The notes below the pieces were generated by a model. That model did no database searches and had not been told where the DNA came from. It saw nothing but the letters and a program-made list of their open reading frames with translations. A stretch of 50,949 nucleotides of DNA from the NCBI GenBank assembly GCA_015075325.1, contig JABTUP010000022.1, forward strand, positions 1 to 50,949, read 5' to 3'. Source of the stretch: Flavobacteriales bacterium (GTDB lineage Bacteria > Bacteroidota > Bacteroidia > Flavobacteriales_E > Vicingaceae). Both the position numbers and the translations under genes were made by a program. Position 1 is the stretch's first letter. The number at the start of each line of letters is the position of its first letter. Of the stretch, positions 40,459 to 47,964 are shown piece by piece.

Positions 40459-40791
40459 TTAAAACGCAGGAGGAGCCCTAAGGGATTTTGTTTTTAAATA
40501 CAGATTAGTTACTGCAATTTTAATGCGAACTACATTTCTGTTTGTTAATTCATTTAAAACAACTTTTGTAAACGATAATGTGTTTGATACCAGTGAGGCA
40601 GAAAAATTAAAACTACAAACCAAATCGGTTGAAGGAGCTTCTTGTTCGTGAAAATGCTGCGATGTTTTTGCTTCGCATTGGGCTTCACTGTGGTGGTGGT
40701 GGAAAAAAAGTTCGTGAATAGTTTTTCCAACAAATGTGTTGAGTACGGTAAGTACTAAAAATATACTGAGTATGTTTTTTACAACTTTCAC
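40459..40791 (-). CDS. His-rich exported protein of a metal cassette
   Basis: Protein of 110 aa. The only credible start is GTG at 40791; no Met follows. An N-terminal hydrophobic segment (NILSIFLVLTVLNTFVG) is followed by IHELFFHHHHSEAQCEAK, with four consecutive His and another His and Cys, and FHEQEAPSTD, a likely metal-binding segment. The C-terminus is plain. It is 64 nt upstream of the ZnuD-like receptor in the same operon. A -7 element (TAACTTTG, minus strand, 40803-40796) lies only 4 nt before the GTG, suggesting a leaderless message. Confidence 0.7.
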   Translation of the reverse strand: MKVVKNILSIFLVLTVLNTFVGKTIHELFFHHHHSEAQCEAKTSQHFHEQEAPSTDLVCSFNFSASLVSNTLSFTKVVLNELTNRNVVRIKIAVTNLYLKTKSLRAPPAF

Positions 40792-40795
40792 GCTA

Positions 40796-40803
40796 CAAAG
40801 TTA
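40796..40803 (-). promoter_or_regulatory. -7 element 4 nt before the His-rich gene
   Basis: CAAAGTTA on the plus strand is TAACTTTG on the minus strand. With initiation expected 4-7 nt downstream, the transcript would begin at or within the GTG start codon. The -33 position is poor. Confidence 0.45.
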
Positions 40804-40868
40804 CTAATAAATTTGTAATTAAGGAGATGGGTTTCAGTCTTCAGTACACAATCAACAATCGTACTTCA

Positions 40869-41918
40869 CTAATTCTTTAACGCATTCCAACCCTGAGCAA
40901 TCAACTGATGTACTTGTTGGTTTTTATCAACGATGGTGTAATTTCCTTTATCAGCAGTAATGTGTCCGATTATAGTTACTCGTTTTTGGTCTTTAATTTT
41001 GTTGTATTCTTCAAGAGGAATGGTAAACAATAATTCATAATCTTCTCCTCCATTTAAGGCACATACCGTTGGGTCAAAATTAAAATCTTGAGCAAGAGCA
41101 ACAACAGTAAAATCTAATGGAATTTTATCTTCATAAATTACGCAGCCTACTTTTGATTGCTCGCAAATATGCAATAAATCAGATGAAAGTCCATCTGAAA
41201 CATCAATCATTGCGGTTGGTTTAACGCCTATTTCTTTAAACATTTCTATTACATCTTGTCGTGGTTCGGGTTTTAATTGTCGTTCCAACACATAATCATG
41301 TCCAGCAAAATCAGGCTGTATAGCAGGATTGTCATTGAACACTTGTTTTTCTCTTTCTAACAATTGTAAACCCATAAAAGCTCCGCCTAAATCGCCCGAA
41401 ACACAAATTAAATCGTTTTCTTTAGCTCCATTTCTGTAAACAACATCTTTGCTATCTACTTCACCAATTGCGGTAATACTAATAATTAATCCAGAAGTTG
41501 ACGAAGTGGTATCGCCACCAACCAAATCAACACCATAAATATTACAAGCCAATAAAATTCCTTCATACAATTCTTCTAAAGCTTCAACTGAAATTTTATT
41601 TGAAACAGCCAACGACACCGTAATTTGTTTTGGGTGTGCGTTCATAGCATAAACATCCGATAAGTTTACCACCACGGCTTTGTAGCCCAAATGTTTTAAA
41701 GGGGTGTACAATAAATCGAAATGAATTCCTTCAACCAACAAGTCAGTGGTTACTACCGTTTGTTTGTTTTTAAATTCGATAACAGCAGCATCATCGCCAA
41801 CACCTTTTACCGACGATTTGTTTTGCAGTTCTATATTTTGTGTAAGATGTTTAATTAAACCAAACTCTCCGAGTTGATGTAATTCGCTCAATGGCTTTGG
41901 ATTTTTATCTTCTAACAT
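40869..41918 (-). CDS. thiL: Thiamine-monophosphate kinase
   Basis: ATP-dependent enzyme of 349 aa making thiamine diphosphate. GVGDDAAVIEF is the Asp-rich Mg motif, TTDLLVEGIHFDL and GGDTTSSTSGLIISI follow, and AMIDVSDGLSSDLLHIC and ALNGGEDYELLF are the C-terminal motifs. Length matches the family. The only other nearby minus-strand gene is the metal cassette 78 nt downstream. A -7 element TAACTTTG (41931-41924) lies 5 nt before the ATG. Confidence 0.96.
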   Translation of the reverse strand: MLEDKNPKPLSELHQLGEFGLIKHLTQNIELQNKSSVKGVGDDAAVIEFKNKQTVVTTDLLVEGIHFDLLYTPLKHLGYKAVVVNLSDVYAMNAHPKQITVSLAVSNKISVEALEELYEGILLACNIYGVDLVGGDTTSSTSGLIISITAIGEVDSKDVVYRNGAKENDLICVSGDLGGAFMGLQLLEREKQVFNDNPAIQPDFAGHDYVLERQLKPEPRQDVIEMFKEIGVKPTAMIDVSDGLSSDLLHICEQSKVGCVIYEDKIPLDFTVVALAQDFNFDPTVCALNGGEDYELLFTIPLEEYNKIKDQKRVTIIGHITADKGNYTIVDKNQQVHQLIAQGWNALKN

Positions 41919-41923
41919 AATTG

Positions 41924-41931
41924 CAAAGTTA
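41924..41931 (-). promoter_or_regulatory. -7 element 5 nt before thiL
   Basis: CAAAGTTA on the plus strand (TAACTTTG on the minus strand), identical to the element of the His-rich gene. The expected start site falls at the ATG, so thiL may be leaderless. Confidence 0.45.
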
Positions 41932-41970
41932 AGTAGATAATCTGAAATTAAATATTAGAGTTTAGATAAT

Positions 41971-42005
41971 ACTTCGGACATTCAACTTCTTACATCCAAC
42001 TTCAT
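41971..42005. repeat. Degenerate CTTCGGAC/TTCCAACTT repeat, copy A
   Basis: Imperfect tandem words of the form ACTTCGGACATTCAACTTC continue to ACATCCAACTTCAT. A related stretch lies at 42811-42839. Both flank the YdcF-type gene. The words resemble short dispersed intergenic repeats in Bacteroidota. Confidence 0.4.
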
Positions 42006-42015
42006 AAACTTTAAC

Positions 42016-42023
42016 TAATTTTG
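42016..42023 (+). promoter_or_regulatory. -7 element of the YdcF-type gene
   Basis: TAATTTTG at 42016-42023, 25 nt before the TTG start. No convincing -33 element at the expected position. Confidence 0.5.
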
Positions 42024-42048
42024 TGTTATCAAAACACTTAAAAACATA

Positions 42049-42747
42049 TTGCCCAAATTAAAATCGTTTGCCAAATGGTTTGTCATTTCAAATGGCATTT
42101 TATTCCTTATCATTATTATTTTATCGTTTACAACTCTACCTTTTTGGATGTTTTACGATTTAAGTGTTTCCGAAACTAAACTAACCTCTCCTCCAGAATA
42201 CATTGTAGTAATGAGTGGAGGAGGAATACCAAGCGAATCGGGTTTAATGCGAACTTATAAAACAGCCGAAGTAGCCAATCGATATCCAAAAGCAAAAGTA
42301 ATAGTAACCATGCCTGGTGATACTGCTGATACCAATTCTTCGTGTTATTTAATGCGAAAAGAAATTGTATTAAGAGGAGTAAATCCGAATAGAATTATTT
42401 TCGAAAATATTGGAACCAATACTCGTTCGCAGGCACAAGAAGTTCAAAAAATTATAAAAACCAATGCTCCAATTTTATTAATAACTTCTCCCGAACACAT
42501 CTATCGTTCTGTAAAATGCTTTAACAAAGTTGGTTTAACCAATATTTCGGGAGAACCTTCATGGGCTCAAGAAATGGAAGCCGATTTTAGGTTTAATGAT
42601 GATAAATTAGGCGGAAACAAGGTAATACCAAACATTGGAGAAAATATTCAGGTTCGTTATCAATTTTGGAATCATTTGGGTTACCAAATACGTGTTTACC
42701 GCGAATATGTAGCCATTGCTTTTTATAAATTGAAAGGCTGGATTTAG
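42049..42747 (+). CDS. YdcF/DUF218-type inner-membrane protein
   Basis: Protein of 232 aa with one N-terminal membrane helix (WFVISNGILFLIIIILSF). The following domain has the DUF218 pattern: YIVVMSGGGIPSESG, ANRYPKAKVIVTMPGD, NTRSQAQEV and LLITSPEHIYRSVKCF. The start is TTG at 42049 because the next Met lies inside the helix region. Relatives (SanA, ElyC, YdcF) affect envelope polysaccharide precursors, but the reaction is unknown. It stands alone, 170 nt before the suf promoter region. Confidence 0.8.
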   Translation: MPKLKSFAKWFVISNGILFLIIIILSFTTLPFWMFYDLSVSETKLTSPPEYIVVMSGGGIPSESGLMRTYKTAEVANRYPKAKVIVTMPGDTADTNSSCYLMRKEIVLRGVNPNRIIFENIGTNTRSQAQEVQKIIKTNAPILLITSPEHIYRSVKCFNKVGLTNISGEPSWAQEMEADFRFNDDKLGGNKVIPNIGENIQVRYQFWNHLGYQIRVYREYVAIAFYKLKGWI

Positions 42748-42759
42748 TTTGCAGTTCAC

Positions 42760-42777
42760 CCCCGAAAGCTTTCGGGG
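42760..42777. repeat. Perfect 18-bp palindrome after the YdcF-type gene
   Basis: CCCCGAAAGCTTTCGGGG lies 12 nt after the stop codon, with no T run. It may be part of a larger dispersed repeat or a weak terminator. The stretch 42778-42840 holds no gene. Confidence 0.6.
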
Positions 42778-42810
42778 TCAGTTCACAGTGTTCAATTCTT
42801 AAACATACAG

Positions 42811-42839
42811 CTTCGGTCTTCCAACTTCGGACTTCCATC
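42811..42839. repeat. Degenerate CTTCGGAC/TTCCAACTT repeat, copy B
   Basis: CTTCGGTCTTCCAACTTCGG and following ACTTCCATC resemble copy A (41971-42005). It lies just before the suf promoter. Confidence 0.4.
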
Positions 42840-42866
42840 TTTTTTCTGAAAATTTATTAACGAATT

Positions 42867-42898
42867 TTTGTTCTACTACCTTTTTTTAGGTACTTTTG
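42867..42898 (+). promoter_or_regulatory. suf operon promoter
   Basis: TTTG at 42867-42870 and TACTTTTG at 42891-42898 with a 20-nt spacer. The predicted start is about 42903-42906, inside the inverted repeat at 42904-42922. Confidence 0.75.
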
Positions 42899-42903
42899 CT
42901 CTA

Positions 42904-42922
42904 ATTTAGAATCAGTCTAAAT
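42904..42922. promoter_or_regulatory. Perfect inverted repeat operator-like site at the suf transcription start
   Basis: ATTTAGA-ATCAG-TCTAAAT has perfect 7-bp arms and lies directly after the -7 element, where a bound repressor would block the polymerase. It differs from the Rrf2-type motif at 13219. The regulator is unknown; an iron or Fe-S sensing protein is likely by function of the operon. Confidence 0.65.
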
Positions 42923-42932
42923 AAGGATGATT

Positions 42933-43259
42933 ATGATTACAGTATCTGAAAACGCAAAAAAACAAGCTATTAGGCTAATGGAAGACGATAATGCACCAGA
43001 AGGGAGCTTTATTCGTGTTGGAGTAAAAGGAGGTGGTTGTTCAGGTTTAACATACGATTTAACTTTCGACCACATCTTAAACGATGATGACAAAGTTTTT
43101 GAAGATAAAGGAGTAAAAATTGTTTGCGATAAAAAAAGCATCCTCTATCTGGCTGGAACAGAGTTAGATTTTTCAGGAGGATTGAACGGAAAAGGATTTA
43201 TTTTTAAAAATCCTAATGCTAACAGAACTTGTGGTTGTGGAGAGAGTTTTTCACTATAA
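42933..43259 (+). CDS. sufA: SufA/IscA-type Fe-S carrier
   Basis: A-type carrier of 108 aa. Three conserved Cys are at C36 (GGGCSGLTYDL), C100 and C102 (RTCGCGESFSL) and bind the cluster for transfer to apo-proteins. The ATG at 42933 is preferred over 42927, because an AAGG lies 6 nt before it and it gives the usual MITVSENAKKQAI. First gene of the suf operon. Its stop is followed by a four-helix-bundle gene rather than sufB, which is unusual. Confidence 0.93.
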   Translation: MITVSENAKKQAIRLMEDDNAPEGSFIRVGVKGGGCSGLTYDLTFDHILNDDDKVFEDKGVKIVCDKKSILYLAGTELDFSGGLNGKGFIFKNPNANRTCGCGESFSL

Positions 43260-43735
43260 GTTTCAAGTTCAAGGTTTAAAGTTTCGAGTTATGGCAAGTA
43301 AAGAAAAATTTGAAGATATAGAAGCATGGAAGATGGCAAGAGAGTTATGTATCAACATTTACAACAATGTTTTGATTAAAAACCATAACAATCAATACGC
43401 TTTACTAAATCAGATTGATAGGTCGAGTGGCTCGGTAATGGATAATATCGCAGAAGGATTTGAAAGGGATGGCAACAAAGAATTTATACAATACCTATCC
43501 ATTGCAAAAGCTTCATGCGGTGAGGTTAGATCACAATTGTACCGATGTTTTGATAGAAGTCTTATCAACGAAGATGTTCACAACAGATTATCGAACGATT
43601 GTAGAGCTATAAGTTCTAAAATTGGTGCTTTTATAAATTATTTAAAAAAATCTGAACTAAAAGGAACTAAATATAAAAACTAATTCTACAGAAGCTTAGT
43701 CCCAAACATTAAACCCCAAACATTGAACCAGAAAT
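43260..43735. repeat. Imperfect inverted repeats around the four-helix-bundle gene
   Basis: Upstream 43260-43290 contains TTCAAGTTCAAGGTTTAAAG and downstream 43700-43732 contains CCAAACATTAAACCCCAAAC followed by ATTGAACC. The reverse complement of the first resembles the second (AAAC-TTAAACC and TTGAAC words). A related stretch follows sufC (46528-46562). Similarity is partial. Confidence 0.35.
43291..43683 (+). CDS. Four-helix-bundle protein (23S rRNA IVP/S23 type)
   Basis: Protein of 130 aa. KFEDIEAWKMARELCINIYN, LLNQIDRSSGSVMDNIAEGF and GNKEFIQYLSIAKASCGEVR are diagnostic of this family, which was first found encoded in intervening sequences of 23S rRNA. Here it lies between sufA and sufB, and the 23S gene in this window has no insert. 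The ATG at 43291 gives the normal N-terminus MASKEKFEDIEAW. Flanks carry AAGTT/TTTAAAG-type repeats. Molecular function is unknown; a nucleic-acid or small-ligand binding bundle is likely. Confidence 0.88.
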   Translation: MASKEKFEDIEAWKMARELCINIYNNVLIKNHNNQYALLNQIDRSSGSVMDNIAEGFERDGNKEFIQYLSIAKASCGEVRSQLYRCFDRSLINEDVHNRLSNDCRAISSKIGAFINYLKKSELKGTKYKN

Positions 43736-43742
43736 ATAAAAG

Positions 43743-45185
43743 ATGGCTTATACCGAAGAAGAATTAAAAAACGAACTTAAAGACCAGGAATACAAATACG
43801 GTTTTACGAGTAATATTGAATCGGAAGTTATTCCGAAAGGATTAAACGAAGACGTGGTTCGCTTAATTTCATCAAAGAAAAATGAACCACAATGGTTGCT
43901 CGATTTTAGGCTTAAAGCATTTGCCAATTGGAAAACAATGACTGAGCAACATTGGGCTCATGTAAAATATCCGGAAATCGATTTTCAAGATATTTCTTAC
44001 TACGCTGCACCAAAAACCAAAAAAGACGTGAAGTGGGAAGATGTTGATCCAGAAATGAAGGCAACCATGGATAAATTGGGGATTTCTATGGATGAACAAA
44101 AAGCTTTATCAGGCGTTGCAGTCGATTTTGTATTTGATTCTGTTTCGGTAAAAACATCTTTTCAGGATAAACTTAAAGAATTGGGGGTAATTTTTTGCTC
44201 ATTTAGCGAAGCCGTTAAAGAACACCCCGATTTAGTAAAAAAATACTTAGGTACAGTTGTTCCGCCAACCGATAATTTTTATGCAGCATTAAATTCGGCT
44301 GTATTTTCTGATGGTTCTTTCTGTTATATTCCAAAAGGTGTTCGTTGCCCAATGGAACTCTCAACTTATTTTAGAATTAACGAAGCCAACACAGGTCAGT
44401 TTGAGCGAACATTGTTAGTTGCTGATGAAGAAAGTTATGTTAGTTATTTAGAAGGTTGCACAGCACCAGTTCGCGACGAAAATCAACTGCATGCTGCTGT
44501 AGTTGAACTAATTGCATTAGATAAAGCAGAAATAAAATATTCTACAGTACAAAACTGGTATCCAGGCGATAAAGATGGTAAAGGAGGTATTTACAACTTT
44601 GTTACCAAAAGAGGTATTTGCCACAATCATTCAAAAATTTCATGGACACAGGTAGAAACGGGTTCGGCTGTTACTTGGAAATACCCATCTTGTATTTTAA
44701 AAGGAGACTACTCAATTGGAGAGTTTTACTCTGTTGCGGTAACAAACCATCACCAACAGGCAGATACAGGTACAAAAATGATACATCTTGGAAAAAATAC
44801 CAAAAGCACCATTATTTCAAAAGGTATTTCTGCTGGATTTAGCAATAATTCGTATCGAGGTTTGGTTCAAATTAACAAAAATGCAACCAATGCCCGAAAC
44901 TTTACACAATGCGATTCATTGCTAATGGGCGATCAATGTGGAGCACACACTTTCCCGTATATTGAATCAAAAAACAGTACAGCAAAAATTGAACACGAAG
45001 CAACTACTTCAAAAATTGGAGAAGATCAAATATTTTATTGTAATCAAAGAGGAATTGATACCGAAAAAGCTATCAACTTAATTGTGAATGGTTATTGCAA
45101 AGATGTATTAAACAAGCTCCCTATGGAATTTGCTGTGGAAGCTCAAAAATTATTAGAAATTAGTTTGGAAGGTAGCGTGGGATAG
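43743..45185 (+). CDS. sufB: Fe-S assembly scaffold SufB
   Basis: Protein of 480 aa, the usual length. SufB forms the SufBC2D scaffold on which the cluster is built. Recognisable segments are [40 protein letters not shown] and [20 protein letters not shown], with the conserved Cys in [10 protein letters not shown]. It is separated from sufC by the GxxExxY element, although the partners are normally adjacent. Confidence 0.97.
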   Translation: MAYTEEELKNELKDQEYKYGFTSNIESEVIPKGLNEDVVRLISSKKNEPQWLLDFRLKAFANWKTMTEQHWAHVKYPEIDFQDISYYAAPKTKKDVKWEDVDPEMKATMDKLGISMDEQKALSGVAVDFVFDSVSVKTSFQDKLKELGVIFCSFSEAVKEHPDLVKKYLGTVVPPTDNFYAALNSAVFSDGSFCYIPKGVRCPMELSTYFRINEANTGQFERTLLVADEESYVSYLEGCTAPVRDENQLHAAVVELIALDKAEIKYSTVQNWYPGDKDGKGGIYNFVTKRGICHNHSKISWTQVETGSAVTWKYPSCILKGDYSIGEFYSVAVTNHHQQADTGTKMIHLGKNTKSTIISKGISAGFSNNSYRGLVQINKNATNARNFTQCDSLLMGDQCGAHTFPYIESKNSTAKIEHEATTSKIGEDQIFYCNQRGIDTEKAINLIVNGYCKDVLNKLPMEFAVEAQKLLEISLEGSVG

Positions 45186-45770
45186 AACACAGATGACACA
45201 GATTTAACGGATTTACACAGAGTAAATAAAAAATGGGTAAGAAAATTAGCGAACATAGACAACACTAGTATTATCAATGTTCAATTAAATTATGACAGAA
45301 CTTTTACATAAAGATATTACTGACAAAATAATCAAAGCATTTTATGAAGTTTATAATGAGCTTGGTTATGGATTTTTAGAAAAAGTTTATGAAAATGCAT
45401 TATTAATAGAATTAATGGCTATTGGTTTAAGTTGTGAAAAACAAAAAAAGATAAATGTTTTCTATGATGGTCAGTTAGTGGGAGAATACTATGCTGATAT
45501 TGTAGTAAACGAAATTGTAATTATAGAACTAAAAGCAGCAGAAACATTATGCGAAGAACATGAATTTCAACTAATAAATTATTTAAAAGCTACTGAAATT
45601 GAAGTTGGTTTACTTTTGAATTTTGGGAAGAAACCTCAGTTTAAAAGAAAAATATTTACGAATTAACGAACGCAGATGACGCGGATTAAAAAGGTTTACA
45701 CAGAATAAATGAAAATAGATAAAATAAAAATATCAGTGAGCATCGGCTAAATCAGTGTTATCCGTGTTCC
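45185..45770. mobile_element. Candidate mini-element carrying a GxxExxY gene, with terminal inverted repeats
   Basis: The 23 nt at 45185-45207 and the reverse complement of 45748-45770 match at 19 positions by hand alignment (GAACAC-GAT-ACAC-GATTTA framework). A second copy of the left end, in direct orientation over about 50 nt, lies at 45668-45718, right after the gene stop. The gene 45292-45666 is the only coding sequence inside. ATA occurs on both outer sides, a possible short target duplication. There is no transposase, so it would be non-autonomous. It separates sufB from sufC. Confidence 0.5.
45292..45666 (+). CDS. GxxExxY protein, PD-(D/E)XK nuclease-like
   Basis: Protein of 124 aa. 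The name-giving motif is G27-F-L-E30-K-V-Y33. The nuclease-like core is D69 in YYADIVV, then E79-L-K81 in IVIIELKAAE, with a QxxxYL motif at Q93-Y97-L98 as in RecB-type nucleases. The fold is therefore a probable PD-(D/E)XK domain, with all catalytic residues present. Function is unknown. It lies between sufB and sufC, bracketed by repeats, in a probable small mobile element. Similar genes in many bacteria sit among comparable ACAGATGACACAG-type repeats, from memory. Confidence 0.85.
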   Translation: MTELLHKDITDKIIKAFYEVYNELGYGFLEKVYENALLIELMAIGLSCEKQKKINVFYDGQLVGEYYADIVVNEIVIIELKAAETLCEEHEFQLINYLKATEIEVGLLLNFGKKPQFKRKIFTN

Positions 45771-45785
45771 ATAAAAATATGTGAA

Positions 45786-46538
45786 ATGATTAAAATTAAA
45801 AACTTACACGCGTCAATCGACGGAAAGGAAATTTTAAAAGGAATTAATCTTGAAATAAAAGCTGGAGAAGTTCATGCTATTATGGGGCCGAATGGTTCTG
45901 GAAAAAGCACGTTGTCTTCAGTATTAGCTGGAAGAGAAGAATATGAAGTTACTGAAGGTTCGGTTTCTTTTGATGGAAAAGATATTTTGGAGTTAAGTCC
46001 GGAAGACAGAGCAAGAGAAGGATTATTCCTTGCTTTTCAATATCCAGTAGAAATTCCAGGAGTGAGCAACATCAACTTTTTGAAAACTGCCATAAACGAA
46101 ACCAGAGCTTATAAAGGAATGGAGCCTGTTTCGGCAAAAGAATTTTTAGCTTTGGTTAAAGAAAAATCTGCTTTAGTAGAATTGGATTCTAAATTGGCTA
46201 ACCGTTCGGTTAACGAAGGCTTTTCGGGTGGTGAGAAAAAAAGAAACGAGATTTTTCAAATGGCAATGCTCGAACCCAAGTTGGCAATTTTAGATGAAAC
46301 CGATTCGGGATTAGATATTGATGCACTCAGAATTGTTGCAAATGGCGTAAACAAACTAAAATCGCCAAACAACGCAACTATTGTTATTACGCATTACCAA
46401 CGATTATTGGATTATATTGTTCCTGATTTTGTGCACGTATTGTACAACGGAAAAATTGTTAAAACTGGAGGAAAAGAGCTGGCTTTAGAATTAGAAGAAA
46501 AAGGCTACGACTGGATAAAAGGTGAGTTCAAAGTTTAA
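45786..46538 (+). CDS. sufC: Fe-S assembly ATPase SufC
   Basis: ABC-type ATPase of 250 aa. Walker A is [10 protein letters not shown] (34-43), the signature [10 protein letters not shown] begins at 146, Walker [13 protein letters not shown] at 166-177, and [10 protein letters not shown] holds the switch His. It powers the SufBC2D scaffold. There is no membrane partner, which is normal for SufC. The stop codon lies within a TTTAAAGTTTAAAG repeat that fills the gap to sufD. Confidence 0.97.
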   Translation: MIKIKNLHASIDGKEILKGINLEIKAGEVHAIMGPNGSGKSTLSSVLAGREEYEVTEGSVSFDGKDILELSPEDRAREGLFLAFQYPVEIPGVSNINFLKTAINETRAYKGMEPVSAKEFLALVKEKSALVELDSKLANRSVNEGFSGGEKKRNEIFQMAMLEPKLAILDETDSGLDIDALRIVANGVNKLKSPNNATIVITHYQRLLDYIVPDFVHVLYNGKIVKTGGKELALELEEKGYDWIKGEFKV

Positions 46539-46562
46539 AGTTTAAAGTTCGATGTTGAACCA
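46528..46562. repeat. AAGTTTAAAG-type repeat at the sufC-sufD junction
   Basis: Tandem GTTTAAA words overlap the sufC stop and continue to GTTCGATGTTGAACC. It resembles the flank of the four-helix-bundle gene at 43260-43290, so it may be a solo end of the same repeat family. Confidence 0.4.
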
Positions 46563-46604
46563 ACTCGAAATCAGAAACTAAAAATCAGAAACAAAGAAAA
46601 AAAA

Positions 46605-47891
46605 ATGACAACAGCAGAACTAACAAAAAAAGATAAATTCCTTACTGTATTTTCTTCGCTTGATTTTAAAAGTGAACCCGAACATTATGCCCAACTTAGA
46701 AAAGAGGCTGAAGCAGAACTTTTAACACTCGATTTTCCTACATCAAAAACCGAATATTGGAAATATACCCGATTGGGAAAAATTACAAATAACAATTTTC
46801 AAATTGGCAAAGTCGAACAAGTTGACATTAAACCATTTTTAATTCCAAATTTAGATGCAAACTTATTGGTTGTAGTTAACGGTTTTTTTATGGAAGAACT
46901 GTCGCAAATTGCTTCTCAAAATGGAATTACGGTTTCTTCATTGTCAAAAGCGAAAACACAAAATTCGACAGTGTTTGCAAAACACTTTAACCAATATACA
47001 CAAAACAAATCGGAGCTTTTTTTAGCCATCAACAATGCTTTCCATACCGATGGAATTTACATTGAATTAGCAAAAAATACAACAGCTGAAAAACCTTATC
47101 ACATTATAAACATTACTACTGAAAACAACTCCATTTCACAAAGCAGAAACTTATTTGTTTCCTCAGCAGGAAGTGAGGTGAAAATTATTGAATCGTTTGT
47201 AAATGCTAACGGTTCTGAAAATTTCATCAATAACGTAACTGAAATTTATGTGGCGGAAAATTCGATGGTAGAATACAATAAAATTCAGGATAAAAAAGAT
47301 ACAAATTTTAGTATATCTACCGAACAAGTTTACCAACAAGCCAATAGCAACTTTGCAATAAACACAGCAACCTTTAATGGTGCTTTGGTTAGAAACAACT
47401 TAAACATTGAAGTTGATGCAAGCAATTGCGAAACTAGTTTAAGTGGTTTGTATTTGGGTAAAAACAAAGACCATATTGACAACCACACCGTTGTTGACCA
47501 CAAAAAACCACATTGCAACTCGTTTGAAGTTTATAAAGGTATTTTAGATGATGAATCAACAGGAGTTTTTAACGGTAAAGTATTTGTTCGTCAAGATGCA
47601 CAAAAAACCAACGCTTTTCAGCAAAACAACAACATTTTATTATCTGATAATGCGGTAATGAACTCTAAACCAGAATTAGAGATTTATGCCGACGATGTAA
47701 AATGTAGCCATGGTTCAACCACTGGTCAAATTGACGATGAAGCTATTTTTTATCTACAATCGAGAGGGGTTGGAAGAAAAAGTGCATTAAATCTAATGAT
47801 TAACGCTTTTGCGAAAGATGCACTAGAAAAAGTTACTATAGAAGCCTTACAAGAATATATTGATGCTAAAATTGAAGAACGATTTGCATAA
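46605..47891 (+). CDS. sufD: Fe-S assembly protein SufD
   Basis: Protein of 428 aa, partner of SufB in the scaffold. Segments KTEYWKYTRLG, YLGKNKDHIDNHTVVDHKKP, HCNSFEVYKGILDDESTGVF and CSHGSTTGQIDDEAIFYLQS are diagnostic, with the conserved Cys-His pair in KCSHGST. It follows sufC with a repeat-filled 66-nt gap and precedes sufS after a palindromic repeat. Confidence 0.96.
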   Translation: MTTAELTKKDKFLTVFSSLDFKSEPEHYAQLRKEAEAELLTLDFPTSKTEYWKYTRLGKITNNNFQIGKVEQVDIKPFLIPNLDANLLVVVNGFFMEELSQIASQNGITVSSLSKAKTQNSTVFAKHFNQYTQNKSELFLAINNAFHTDGIYIELAKNTTAEKPYHIINITTENNSISQSRNLFVSSAGSEVKIIESFVNANGSENFINNVTEIYVAENSMVEYNKIQDKKDTNFSISTEQVYQQANSNFAINTATFNGALVRNNLNIEVDASNCETSLSGLYLGKNKDHIDNHTVVDHKKPHCNSFEVYKGILDDESTGVFNGKVFVRQDAQKTNAFQQNNNILLSDNAVMNSKPELEIYADDVKCSHGSTTGQIDDEAIFYLQSRGVGRKSALNLMINAFAKDALEKVTIEALQEYIDAKIEERFA

Positions 47892-47892
47892 G

Positions 47893-47958
47893 TCTCCCAT
47901 TGAGGGGAGATTTAGAGGGGTGACAATCACCCACCCAACCTCCCTCAAGGGAGGAGTT
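47893..47958. repeat. Imperfect palindromic intergenic repeat between sufD and sufS
   Basis: About 30-nt arms around the loop CAA. Left arm words CTCCCATTGAGGGGAG and AGAGGGGTGA; right arm words TCACCCACCCAACC and TCCCTCAAGGGAGGAG. It is GC-richer than its surroundings and can form a long hairpin. I recognise this wording from intergenic repeats in flavobacteria. Confidence 0.7.
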
Positions 47959-47964
47959 TAAATT

